Origin: UBA11346 sp038060575
GTDB taxonomy: Bacteria > Planctomycetota > UBA11346
Length of the DNA: 64,000 nt
Direction of reading: 5' to 3'
Assembly (NCBI GenBank): GCA_964652775.1
Contig: CAZZAM010000002.1
Coordinates: forward strand, 1 to 64,000
A program made the position numbers and the translations under genes. Shown here piece after piece: positions 41,336-50,625 of the stretch. Numbering within the stretch: position 1 is the stretch's first letter; the number at the start of each line of letters is the position of its first letter. The notes beneath the pieces were generated by a model. The model saw only the letters and a list, made by a program, of their open reading frames with translations. It was not told where the DNA came from and made no database searches.

Positions 41336-43941
41336 CGCAACCGCTCTTCGATGTTCAACGCAAGCGCGGTGGTTTCGGCAAGTTCGCTGAATGGGATCGG
41401 CCACGGTCCGCCAGCACACGCAGCGACAAAGCGGCGCATCTCTTCGCCGTGACCTTTGTCGACCTCGCCTTGCCACAGCGGGGATTCGGCGCCTGCCCGC
41501 TCGAGTCGCACGTAGTCATCGAGCAACCAAGCGCGTCCATCACAAAATACTTCGAGGCGTTCTTTGCTGAGACCGGTCTTGGGTCCATTGGCGGCGTACA
41601 CCAACGTGGCGACCGAGCCGTCCTCATACCCAATCAAGGCGCTGAAATGATCGTTGGGCAGCACATCGCCCGATCGCTGACCGAGCGCCTGGGCCTGGAA
41701 CGAACACACCGGCGCTCCAGCCAAAGCGCGGAATAAATCGTAGAAATGACACGCCTCGCCGAGATTGCGCCCGCCGCCTTGTGGTCCCTGCACCCAATGA
41801 TCGGGCGGGATGCGGCCGGCATTGATGCGATAAACCATGGTGAGCGGTGCGCGACGGGCGGCGAGTTCTTCCTGGAGACGCAACGCCGCTGGACTGACGC
41901 GGCGATTAAATCCCACCGCCAACACCGGTGGCTGTTTCGACGGTGCCGCGGCAACTGCGGCGCATACCGCTTCCAAGCCTTCTCTGGTAATGGCCAGCGG
42001 CTTCTCAACAAAGACGTGTTTACCAGCGCGCAGCGCGGCGGTGACTTGGGCCGCGTGCTCATGATGGCGGGTGGCGATGATCAGGGCGTCGACGCCGGGA
42101 TCACTCAGCAACGCCGCGGGATCAGAAGCCAAGCGCGGTATACCCAGGATGCGCGCGGTGTTGCCACCGCGTTCAGCGCTGCGCGATACAAGGGCCGCGA
42201 GCTGGGCTCCAGCCGCCACCAACTTCGGTGCCAGCATCGACTGTGCGAAGGCGCCTGCCCCGACGAGACCCACGCGCAGTGGCCCGGCCGTGAGTGGCTG
42301 CGCACCACGCAGATCCACTGCTAATGCAGCAGCTGGGAGTATCTCGCTGGCTTGAGAATAACGTAGCAGCAACGCCAACGGACGTTCACCGGGACCAAGC
42401 AAGCGGGCGTAAGCTCCGGCGGCGTGCTCGACTGCGTACTCTCCGCCAACGAGATCATCCACCGTTACCGAACCATCGGCGAGACAGTCGAGGTAGGCCT
42501 GCAGATTCCGATTGGCCGTCCAGCGCGCCTGAGCAATCGGATAGTCGCGGCCCTCTTCCTCGTAGGTCGCATCGTAGCGCCCGGGCCCGTAGGACGTGGC
42601 CATGCGCAAATCCAATTCCTTTTTGTAGAAATCGGCACGCTCAGGATGGAGATCGATGTCACCGCTGACGACAACCTTGCCGCGGCGACGACAGATCTGC
42701 ATTGCCAGATTGATCGGTGCGGCGCTTTTGGCAGCGGCAGCAATGATCACCGCGTCAACTCCAACGGCACCCGTGATGTGATCGATCAAGCTGCGGAACA
42801 CCTTGTCGTCACTAGCACCATCGGCGAGACCTCGTCGACGTGCTTGCTCTACGCGAGCGACTTGCGGATCAAAACCGTAGACCCGACAACCAGCGGCGCG
42901 CAGCAACTGCACGGTCAACTGGCCAATCAAACCCAAGCCAATCACCGCCACGCGCTCGCCGAGTTGGGGCTCGGCGCGGCGTACGCCCTGCAGCGCAATC
43001 GCACCAACCGTGGCCGTACACGCGGCCCGACAGTCGAGGCCCGGCGGCAGCTTCGCGGCCAGCAACACGGGTACACTGATCCATTCGGCGTGGCTGGCGC
43101 GGCCCGCGCCCGCACAGGCGACCAGATCGCCGGGCGCGAATCCACGCACCTCGGCGCCCACCGCCACTACTTCGCCAGCAGCAGAATAGCCCAATGCCCA
43201 GCCCTGGTCGGTGCTGTCGTCGCGCGGTAGGTCGGCGTCGGCCACGAGGCGCGGGACCTGGGCGACCCGCTCTTCCGTCTTGCGCAAGAAGGGCAGCAAT
43301 CGTTCCAGGGTTGACGGAGCAACAGGTGTCGCCGTGGCGGCCAGCGCATCCGTCGCAGCTTCCCACGACAGATGGGTGGCCTCCACCAACGCGAACTCAC
43401 TTGCCGCAATGCCTTCCGGACGGTGATTCGACAACACGAGGCGCACCTCGGTCTCCGCGCCGACCGGCAGATCGAGATCGACGCGCAGGAGTTGCTCAGA
43501 TCGCGGTAGATGAAGAACGCGCGTGCCCAACCAAGCGGAGCCATCGGCCTTCAGCACACCGAACGAGACGTTGCCAGCGCCAATACGCAAACGCACGCTG
43601 AATGCGTGATGACAGCCGCCGGCCAAACGCAGGCTCGCTGACTCCAGCGCGTAGGCATAACTCTCCGGCGGAGTTCGCCACCAGCTCTGGCCAGCCTGCA
43701 ATTGACGGGCCGCGCCTCCCAACGGCGTCCAGGTATCGGGTGCGGGTAGGGAGTGTTCGCTGAGACGCCAGGTGCTGTTGACGACAGGCACTGGACCGCC
43801 GCCTGGCGGCAAACTGGCGGTCTCGGTGCCGGTTGAGATCAACGACCACCGGGTACGAACGAGCAGGTCGTGCGAGCCGATCGATGGCGTGGGCATGCGA
43901 GCAACTGCGATACCGGCCGAGGTGCCGAGAACCTGCAACAT
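41332..43941 (-). CDS. Bi-domain oxidoreductase with inserted beta-sandwich domain, copy 2
   Basis: This 869-residue paralogue has the same two enzyme domains (VIGLGLIGQLTVQLLRAAG; VGLVGAGAFAQSML, VFVEKPLAIT). After STGTETASL near residue 40, about 150-190 residues are inserted into the GroES-like part. Residues about 92-193 of the insert form a beta-sandwich-like unit (SYAYALESASLRL, NVSFGVLKADGSAWLG, EVRLVLSNHRPEGI) that matches a unit in the heparinase-GT fusion. The enzyme fold resumes at RKTEERVAQVPRLV. The insert may bind glycan. It is the first gene of the minus operon, facing wecB across a 223-base control region. Confidence 0.88.
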   Translation of the reverse strand: MLQVLGTSAGIAVARMPTPSIGSHDLLVRTRWSLISTGTETASLPPGGGPVPVVNSTWRLSEHSLPAPDTWTPLGGAARQLQAGQSWWRTPPESYAYALESASLRLAGGCHHAFSVRLRIGAGNVSFGVLKADGSAWLGTRVLHLPRSEQLLRVDLDLPVGAETEVRLVLSNHRPEGIAASEFALVEATHLSWEAATDALAATATPVAPSTLERLLPFLRKTEERVAQVPRLVADADLPRDDSTDQGWALGYSAAGEVVAVGAEVRGFAPGDLVACAGAGRASHAEWISVPVLLAAKLPPGLDCRAACTATVGAIALQGVRRAEPQLGERVAVIGLGLIGQLTVQLLRAAGCRVYGFDPQVARVEQARRRGLADGASDDKVFRSLIDHITGAVGVDAVIIAAAAKSAAPINLAMQICRRRGKVVVSGDIDLHPERADFYKKELDLRMATSYGPGRYDATYEEEGRDYPIAQARWTANRNLQAYLDCLADGSVTVDDLVGGEYAVEHAAGAYARLLGPGERPLALLLRYSQASEILPAAALAVDLRGAQPLTAGPLRVGLVGAGAFAQSMLAPKLVAAGAQLAALVSRSAERGGNTARILGIPRLASDPAALLSDPGVDALIIATRHHEHAAQVTAALRAGKHVFVEKPLAITREGLEAVCAAVAAAPSKQPPVLAVGFNRRVSPAALRLQEELAARRAPLTMVYRINAGRIPPDHWVQGPQGGGRNLGEACHFYDLFRALAGAPVCSFQAQALGQRSGDVLPNDHFSALIGYEDGSVATLVYAANGPKTGLSKERLEVFCDGRAWLLDDYVRLERAGAESPLWQGEVDKGHGEEMRRFVAACAGGPWPIPFSELAETTALALNIEERLR

Positions 43942-44164
43942 GGATAGTCTCTTACCCTTCGTGATGGGGATGGGTCAATTTGTGTCCGGGCGGGGATTGG
44001 CAAGTAGCTCACCGACCACTCTACGCCGTTTTGGTCGCGGCGCTCAGCGTCCGAAAATCGTCGCATCGCTCGTAGTACCATGAATTACAAGCGTGCGAAA
44101 CAAACAATAATCTTGACTCTTCCCATGTTCTACAATCCTGCCCCGGCCTTAGGGGCAACCGAGC
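43942..44164. promoter_or_regulatory. Divergent control region of the polysaccharide locus
   Basis: This 223-base stretch is the only gene-free space between the two divergent polysaccharide operons and must hold both promoters. On the plus side TACAAT (44131-44136) is a good -10 but lacks a -35 at normal distance; AGGGG about ten bases before the wecB ATG may be its ribosome site. On the minus side TTGACC and GTAAGA with 17 bases between them lie just before the ATG. No operator or riboswitch is recognised. Confidence 0.5.
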
Positions 44165-45274
44165 ATGCTCACCCTCGTCGTCTTTGGCACTCGACCCGAA
44201 GCCATCAAAATGGCCCCGGTCGTACAGCGGCTCGCCGCCAGCAACCTTCCATACAAAGTTTGCGTCACCGCCCAGCATCGGCAGATGCTCGACCAAGTGT
44301 TGGATCTTTTTGCGATCAAGCCTGATTACGATTTGAATTTGATGAAGCCAGGACAGGACCTCTACGACATCACGGCTGGCGTTCTGCGCGGCATGCGTGA
44401 TGTGTACGCCACCTGCAAGCCAAGTCGTGTTTTGGTGCATGGCGACACCACCACATCTATGGCTGCTACTTTGGCCGCCTTCTACCAACGCATTCCAGTT
44501 GGTCACGTCGAAGCCGGACTGCGCACTGGCAATCTCGATGCGCCCTGGCCCGAAGAGGCGAATCGACGCATCACCGCCGTGATGACGCGCTGGAACTTCG
44601 CCCCAACCGAGCAAGCCCGCGCAAACCTGCTGGCCGAAGGAACCGATCCGGCCCGCATCATCGTGACCGGCAACACGGTGATTGATGCCCTGCTAACTGT
44701 GGTTGAGAAACTGCGCAGCGATCCGGTCCTGGAGCGTGCCCAGGCAGCGCGCTTCCCATTCCTCGATAGTCGCCGCCTCGTCCTGGTGACTGGTCACCGC
44801 CGCGAGAACTTTGGCGATGGCATGGAGCGCATGTGCCGAGCCTTGGCGCGGATCGCTGGGCGTGGCGACGTCCAAGTGCTCTACCCCGTGCATCCCAACC
44901 CCAACGTGTTGGAGCCGGTACGCCGTCTGCTCGGCGCGGTGCCTGGGGTACATTTGATCGAGCCGCAAGATTACCTGCCGTTTATCTGGTTGATGCAGCG
45001 CTCACATCTGATCCTCACGGATTCCGGCGGAGTCCAGGAAGAGGCCCCCTCTCTGGGCCGACCCGTGCTCGTGATGCGCGACACGACTGAGCGCCCAGAG
45101 GCCGTTGAAGCCGGCACGGTACGACTGGTTGGCACAGACGAAGAGCGCATCGTCAGCGAATCGAATCGCCTGCTCGATGATCCAGCCGCATGGCAGGCCA
45201 TGACCCGTGCCCACAATCCATACGGCGACGGCCACGCCGCCGAGCGCATCATCCAGGAGCTGCATCGTGCTTAA
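44165..45274 (+). CDS. wecB: UDP-N-acetylglucosamine 2-epimerase (non-hydrolysing)
   Basis: WecB interconverts UDP-GlcNAc and UDP-ManNAc. The 369-residue protein shows FGTRPEAIKMAPVVQRL, HGDTTTSMAATLAAF, GHVEAGLRTGN, EEANRRITAVMT, TGHRRENFGDGM and TDSGGVQEEAPSLGRPVLVMR, the complete family set. The start is the ATG at 44165. It overlaps wecC by 8 bases, and the pair supplies UDP-ManNAc uronate for the polymer. It is the first gene of the plus operon. Confidence 0.96.
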   Translation: MLTLVVFGTRPEAIKMAPVVQRLAASNLPYKVCVTAQHRQMLDQVLDLFAIKPDYDLNLMKPGQDLYDITAGVLRGMRDVYATCKPSRVLVHGDTTTSMAATLAAFYQRIPVGHVEAGLRTGNLDAPWPEEANRRITAVMTRWNFAPTEQARANLLAEGTDPARIIVTGNTVIDALLTVVEKLRSDPVLERAQAARFPFLDSRRLVLVTGHRRENFGDGMERMCRALARIAGRGDVQVLYPVHPNPNVLEPVRRLLGAVPGVHLIEPQDYLPFIWLMQRSHLILTDSGGVQEEAPSLGRPVLVMRDTTERPEAVEAGTVRLVGTDEERIVSESNRLLDDPAAWQAMTRAHNPYGDGHAAERIIQELHRA

Positions 45275-46529
45275 CACGCGAGAACATATTTGTGTCATCG
45301 GCCTGGGATACATTGGCCTGCCCACGGCAAGCCTACTCGCGAACCGCGGCTTTCAGGTACTGGGAGTCGATGTTGTGCCGGCGGTCGTGGACACCATTAA
45401 CCGAGGCGAAATCCACATCGTCGAACCAGAACTCGACGCCATGGTGCATGCCGCAGTGGGTTGCGGTCGACTGAAAGCGGCGCTCAAACCCGAAGCCGCC
45501 GATGTATTCATTCTCGCTGTGCCCACTCCATTTAAGGCGGGGCACAAACCCGACATGACCTACGTCGAGGCGGCGGCGCGCTCGATCGCCCCCTTCGTGC
45601 GGCCCGGCAATCTCGTGATTTTGGAAAGCACCAGTCCAGTGGGCTCCACTGAGCAAGTGGCACATATCATCGCTGCGGCAAGACCCGATCTCATATTGCC
45701 GGTAGTGGGTAACCACGGCGCAGCGCTGCCCGACCAAGTCTTTGTCGCCCACTGCCCCGAGCGCGTGCTGCCGGGACAAATCATGCGCGAGCTGGTGGAG
45801 AACGACCGCATCATCGGCGGCGTTGACGAGCCCTCAGCAAAACGCTGCCGCGATCTGTACGCAAAATTTGTTTCCGGACAGATGCTCACCACCGATGCGC
45901 GCACCGCCGAGATGTGTAAGCTGACCGAGAACTCTTACCGCGACGTCAACATCGCCTTCGCCAACGAACTGTCGCTGATCTGCGACCGGCTGAAAATCGA
46001 TGTCTGGGAATTGATCCGTCTCGCCAACCATCACCCGCGCGTGAAGATTCTCCAGCCTGGTCCTGGAGTCGGCGGCCACTGCATCGCGGTGGATCCATGG
46101 TTCATCGTCGACTCGGCCCCCGATCTGGCTCGGATAATCCGCACCGCCCGCGAGGTGAACGACGCCAAGCCGCATTGGGTGGTCGACAAGGTCCTGGCCT
46201 TGGCCAACCGCTTCAAGGCGCCACGCATCGCCCTGTTAGGCCTCGCGTTCAAACCCGACGTCGACGACCTACGGGAAAGCCCAGCGGTGGAGATCGCCCA
46301 TATCCTGGCAGAGCGCAAAGCCGGCGAGTTGCTGGCTGTCGAACCACTGGTAGAGGAACTGCCGCGCCAGCTCAAAGGCCTGGCGAATATCCGCCTTTGT
46401 CCCATCGATGAAGCCCTCGCCGCTGCCGATATCGTGGTGATGCTGGTCAACCATCGCGACTTCCTCACCATCGACCGAGCGCAGCTCGCAGACAAACTGC
46501 TGATTGATACCCGCGGCGTCTGGCGCTAG
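45267..46529 (+). CDS. wecC: UDP-N-acetyl-D-mannosamine dehydrogenase
   Basis: WecC oxidises UDP-ManNAc to UDP-ManNAcA. The 420-residue product has the length of E. coli WecC and shows CVIGLGYIGLPTASLLANRG, LESTSPVGSTEQVA, EMCKLTENSYRDVNIAFANE and the catalytic Cys in GPGVGGHCIAVDPWFI. The GTG start at 45267, inside the last codons of wecB and with AGGAG seven bases before it, gives this length; the longer frame would duplicate wecB coding sequence. The protein differs clearly from the TviB-like dehydrogenase at 25 kb. Confidence 0.95.
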   Translation: MLNTREHICVIGLGYIGLPTASLLANRGFQVLGVDVVPAVVDTINRGEIHIVEPELDAMVHAAVGCGRLKAALKPEAADVFILAVPTPFKAGHKPDMTYVEAAARSIAPFVRPGNLVILESTSPVGSTEQVAHIIAAARPDLILPVVGNHGAALPDQVFVAHCPERVLPGQIMRELVENDRIIGGVDEPSAKRCRDLYAKFVSGQMLTTDARTAEMCKLTENSYRDVNIAFANELSLICDRLKIDVWELIRLANHHPRVKILQPGPGVGGHCIAVDPWFIVDSAPDLARIIRTAREVNDAKPHWVVDKVLALANRFKAPRIALLGLAFKPDVDDLRESPAVEIAHILAERKAGELLAVEPLVEELPRQLKGLANIRLCPIDEALAAADIVVMLVNHRDFLTIDRAQLADKLLIDTRGVWR

Positions 46530-46555
46530 GGACGTAAGCTCAGAGACTGTCAGCC

Positions 46556-48727
46556 ATGAAGCAGGTTCTTATCCGCCAGGGGACAGCCATGGTGGAGGAG
46601 GTCCCCGCACCACGTGTCGAGCCCGGTACAGTGCTGGTCCGCACGCTCTCCTCCTGCATTTCCACTGGCACCGAACTCAGCGGCATGAAGGCCAGCGGCC
46701 AGCCACTGTGGCGCCGAGCGATGGCGCGACCCGATCAGGTGCGCAAGGCACTTGCTCTGGTCGCCGAGCAGGGCGTGGCCCGCACGTGGGAACAAGTCCA
46801 AGGCCGACTACAGGCTGGCAGTCCCGGCGGCTATAGTCTGTGTGGAATCATTTTGGAAGTCGGCCCCCCACTGCCCGGTCAAGATGCCGGCGGCAGTCAC
46901 CGTCTGGCTCCGGGAGAGCTCGTCGCCTGCGCCGGCGCGCAGTGTGCCAATCATGCCGAGATCGTACGCGTGCCGTACAACCTCACGGTCCCGGTGCCGA
47001 AACTTCTCAGTCCGACCGCAGCTAGTACCGCTGCTCTTGGTGCGATTGCTCTGCACGGTGTACACCGAGCGCGGCCTGAAATTGGCGAATGTTTCGTGGT
47101 GGTAGGAGCGGGCATCCTCGGCCAACTCGCGGCGCAAATTCTCCGGGCTGCCGGCTGCCGAGTCGTGGTCTGTGACCTCGATCGCCGTCGGCTGGAACTA
47201 GCCCGCAGTCTTGGCGCCGAGCAAACGCTCCATCCCGATGACGGCGAGCCGGCCATGATGGTAGCCAACCTGACCGCTGGCGTCGGTGCCGATGGCGTGC
47301 TGGTCTGTGCGAGTTCCCCAGACAATGCCGCTATCTCGCTGGCCTTCCGCTGCTGTCGCAAGAAGGCTCGCGTGGTGCTGGTCGGCGATGTCGGTCTCGA
47401 CCTCAAGCGCAGCGATATCTACGAGAAAGAATTAGACCTCTTGATATCGACCTCGTACGGGCCCGGTCGCTACGATCGTGGCCACGAAGAGGGCGGCCTC
47501 GACTATCCCGTCGCCTATGTGCGCTGGACCGAGGGTCGCAATTTGTCGGCTTACCTCGACCTGCTGGCCACCGGCAAAATCGTCGTGGCTCCGCTCGTCA
47601 GCGGATCGTTCCCGGCGGAACGAGCGGCTGACGCCTACACCGCACTCACCAGCGCAGATCGCCCATTGTGCGCAGTGCTGGAGTGGCCGTCGAAGGACAC
47701 GCGGCTGCTGCGGACCATCGTCAATCCGCATCCCCTGCCCGTGCGGAAGGGAACTATCGGACTGGGCCTGATCGGGGCCGGCGACTTTGCCCGAGCTGTG
47801 CATCTGCCCAATCTCCGCAAGCTGCGCGATCGTTTCCAACTCCACGCCATCGCCTGTCGCAATGGCCACCGCGCCATGGATGCCGCCGCCCGCAGCGGTG
47901 CAGCAACCGCATCAACTGATCCCGCCGAACTACTGGCCGATCCGCGCATCGAAGCAGTACTGATTGCGACTCGCCACCATCTCCATGCTGGACTGGTCGA
48001 GACTGCACTGCGCGCCGGGCGCCATGTGCTGGTGGAGAAGCCGCTGTGTCTGTCGCTCGCTGAACTCACTCGCCTTGAGGCCGTGGTGAACGAACGCGCC
48101 ACCGCATGTCCGGTGCTGTTGACCGGCTATAACCGCCGTTTCTCACCGCTGGCGGTGCGCTGCCGTGAACTACTTCACGGGCGCGGACCAATGCAGATAT
48201 CCTGTCGGGTCAATGCTGGGCGGCTTGCTCCTGACCACTGGACTCACGGCCCCGAAGGTGGCGGCCGCAATCGTGGCGAGGCCTGTCATTTCTATGACCT
48301 CTTCACGTTCCTCTGCGGTGGTCGCCTGCAATCGGTACAAGCGACAGCCCTGCGACCGACCGACGGAACCTGGCGCAGTGACGATAATTTTTCTGCCACC
48401 ATTCGCTTCAACGACGGCAGCATCGCGGCTCTTCAGTACACCGCGATGGGCGATCCTGGACTGGCTAAAGAACGTATTGAAGTCTTTGCCGGTGGGTTGG
48501 CGTTGGTGATCGACGACTGGCGTAGCCTTGACGTGCACGGTGCCAAACGCGGCGCGCTTCATCCCGGACATCAGGACAAAGGCCACTTGGCAGAATTGCA
48601 GGCCTTCGCCAACGCAGTGCGTAGCGCCACGTGGCCGATCGCCTGGTGGGAGCAAATCCAATCGGTGCGCATCGCCGAGGAGGTGGAGCGTCAGCTCCAC
48701 AGCGAGCCGCCCCGATGTGCGGACTGA
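46556..48727 (+). CDS. Bi-domain oxidoreductase, copy 3
   Basis: The 723-residue protein has the compact form of the MDR plus Gfo/Idh/MocA fusion: CISTGTELSGMKASGQ, GGYSLCGIILEVG, VVVGAGILGQLAAQILRAAG in the first half; GLGLIGAGDFARAVHLPNLR, VLVEKPLCLS and GGGRNRGEACHFYDLFTF in the second. It lacks the beta-sandwich insert of copy 2. Its stop overlaps the following asnB start by 13 bases, exactly as in the minus operon, which suggests that the oxidoreductase-asnB pair was duplicated as a unit. Confidence 0.9.
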   Translation: MKQVLIRQGTAMVEEVPAPRVEPGTVLVRTLSSCISTGTELSGMKASGQPLWRRAMARPDQVRKALALVAEQGVARTWEQVQGRLQAGSPGGYSLCGIILEVGPPLPGQDAGGSHRLAPGELVACAGAQCANHAEIVRVPYNLTVPVPKLLSPTAASTAALGAIALHGVHRARPEIGECFVVVGAGILGQLAAQILRAAGCRVVVCDLDRRRLELARSLGAEQTLHPDDGEPAMMVANLTAGVGADGVLVCASSPDNAAISLAFRCCRKKARVVLVGDVGLDLKRSDIYEKELDLLISTSYGPGRYDRGHEEGGLDYPVAYVRWTEGRNLSAYLDLLATGKIVVAPLVSGSFPAERAADAYTALTSADRPLCAVLEWPSKDTRLLRTIVNPHPLPVRKGTIGLGLIGAGDFARAVHLPNLRKLRDRFQLHAIACRNGHRAMDAAARSGAATASTDPAELLADPRIEAVLIATRHHLHAGLVETALRAGRHVLVEKPLCLSLAELTRLEAVVNERATACPVLLTGYNRRFSPLAVRCRELLHGRGPMQISCRVNAGRLAPDHWTHGPEGGGRNRGEACHFYDLFTFLCGGRLQSVQATALRPTDGTWRSDDNFSATIRFNDGSIAALQYTAMGDPGLAKERIEVFAGGLALVIDDWRSLDVHGAKRGALHPGHQDKGHLAELQAFANAVRSATWPIAWWEQIQSVRIAEEVERQLHSEPPRCAD

Positions 48728-50625
48728 CCGGCATCCTGCTCTGCACTGGTGAGCCTGGTCGCGTGGATCCAGGTCTGCTGGAACGCATGCGGGATCGCAT
48801 GGCCGATCGTGGTCCCGATGGTTCTGGTCTGTGGTTGGCCGACGACGGGCGCATCGGTCTTGCTCACCGGCGTCTCGCGATCGTCGATCCCGCGCCTGCC
48901 GCAGCGCAACCGATGGCCAGCGCAGATGGTCGCTTCCATCTCGTATTCAACGGTGAGATCTATAATCACGCTGAACTGCGCCGAGAATTGCAGCGCGCTG
49001 GAGTTGGTCCGTGGCGCACCGATCACAGTGACGCGGAAGTGCTGCTGTATCTCCTCGCGAATGAAGGACTGGAGGCGCTGCACCGTCTGCGCGGCATGTT
49101 TGCCTTCGCTCTCTGGGACGCCCGTGAACGAACATTGCACCTCGTCCGCGACCGCTTCGGTATCAAGCCGCTCTACTGGCTGCGCCACGGCGGTCGTCTC
49201 GCTTTCGCCTCCACCGCATCGGCGCTGCTCGTCGATCCGCGGGTGCCACGCCGGGTCAACGTCGAGATGCTGCCCGCCTACTTGGCGTTCCTGTGCACTC
49301 CGGCCCCCGACACGCTCTTCGCCGGCATCAGCAAGCTCGCCGCCGGCACCCGCCTAGAAGTGCGTATGGACGGAAGCCAACGTCTGATCCGTTGGTACGA
49401 TCCGTGGGAACGCGTCGTCCCCCTATCTGGATCGAATGCCACTGATGCAGCCGAGCAACTGCGCGCAGCGGTTGCTGACGCGGTCGCTTCGCACGCGGTG
49501 GCTGATGTGCCGGTGGGCGTTTTCCTGTCCGGTGGTTTGGATAGCAGTATCAACGCACGCTATTTTAATCGCCTGCGTCCAGCTGATGCGCCCGCTGCAT
49601 CCTTCGCGCTCGGATGGCAAGGCGATGCCGCCTCGTGCGGAGGCGACGAACTTCCGTTTGCTCGCATCGCGGCCAACCATGCCGGTACGAGCCACCACGA
49701 ATTATGCCTGAGTGAAGACGATCTCTTCGCCGCCCTTCCACGCCTGGCGAGATTGCAAGACGAACCGATCGCGGATCCAGTCTGTCTGCCAGTGCTGCTG
49801 CTGTCCGATCTTGCTCGCCGCCAGGGAGTGCCCGTCGTACAAGTGGGCGAAGGTGCTGACGAAATCTTCTGCGGCTACCCGGCCTGGCGTACGGCTCTGC
49901 GCTTGCAGGCCTGGGACCGTCTGCCAGTGCCGCGTGCCGTGAAGCGTCTTGGCGCCGCTGCCCTTTCTGCGCTGCGACCGGGCTCCCGCGCCGCTGAATT
50001 CCTGCGCCGCGCCGGAGCCGGACAGCCGGTGTTCTGGAGCGGAGCTGAGGGCTTCGCGCCCGCCGGGTTGCGCCCATTACTATCTTCGTCGCTGCGCCGT
50101 CACATCGGTCCTGGTGATGCATGGCGATCACTAGCGCCAATTCGCGAACGCTTTCTCACCAACGCTCGCGACCCGTCGCCGCTGCATTGGATGATGGCGA
50201 GCGACTTGGCGCTGCGCCTGCCCGAGCTGCTGCTCATGCGCCTCGACAAGATGTGCATGGGCGCGTCAGTCGAAGGGCGTGTGCCGTTCCTCGATCATCG
50301 TCTGGTTGAACTCGCACTGTCGTTGCCCAGTCATCTGCATACGGACGGACCGCAGACCAAGCCCATGTTACGACATGCCGTGGGCAATGATCTGCCTGCG
50401 TCACTGATGGCTCGGCGCAAGCAGGGCTTCGGCGTGCCAATCGCAGAATGGCTGCGTCGTGGCCGGCTCGGTGCGTTTGCCCGCGCTGAAGTTTTGTCTT
50501 TCTGCCGCGAAAGTGGCCTGCTTGATGAAGCTGCCTGTACGCGCGCCCTAGATCGCCCTCGCGGTGGTCAAGTCTGGTGCTTGCTCGATCTCGCCATGTG
50601 GTGGCGGGAGCACATCCGTGGCTGA
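48715..50625 (+). CDS. Glutamine-dependent asparagine synthase-like amidotransferase (copy 2)
   Basis: The 636-residue protein starts MCGLTGI with nucleophile Cys2 and has FNGEIYNHAELRREL, VFLSGGLDSSINAR and EGADEIFCGYPAWRT, so both the glutaminase and ATP-pyrophosphatase sites look intact. In this locus it probably amidates a uronic-acid carboxyl. The ATG at 48715 is chosen because the family needs Cys as residue 2. It overlaps the oxidoreductase by 13 bases and the following glycosyltransferase by 8. Confidence 0.9.
   Translation: MCGLTGILLCTGEPGRVDPGLLERMRDRMADRGPDGSGLWLADDGRIGLAHRRLAIVDPAPAAAQPMASADGRFHLVFNGEIYNHAELRRELQRAGVGPWRTDHSDAEVLLYLLANEGLEALHRLRGMFAFALWDARERTLHLVRDRFGIKPLYWLRHGGRLAFASTASALLVDPRVPRRVNVEMLPAYLAFLCTPAPDTLFAGISKLAAGTRLEVRMDGSQRLIRWYDPWERVVPLSGSNATDAAEQLRAAVADAVASHAVADVPVGVFLSGGLDSSINARYFNRLRPADAPAASFALGWQGDAASCGGDELPFARIAANHAGTSHHELCLSEDDLFAALPRLARLQDEPIADPVCLPVLLLSDLARRQGVPVVQVGEGADEIFCGYPAWRTALRLQAWDRLPVPRAVKRLGAAALSALRPGSRAAEFLRRAGAGQPVFWSGAEGFAPAGLRPLLSSSLRRHIGPGDAWRSLAPIRERFLTNARDPSPLHWMMASDLALRLPELLLMRLDKMCMGASVEGRVPFLDHRLVELALSLPSHLHTDGPQTKPMLRHAVGNDLPASLMARRKQGFGVPIAEWLRRGRLGAFARAEVLSFCRESGLLDEAACTRALDRPRGGQVWCLLDLAMWWREHIRG

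Noticed and set aside
44113..44136. TTGACT and TACAAT upstream of wecB as a sigma-70 promoter
   Set aside because: The spacing is only 12 bases, too short for a standard promoter, so the pair is not reported as one.
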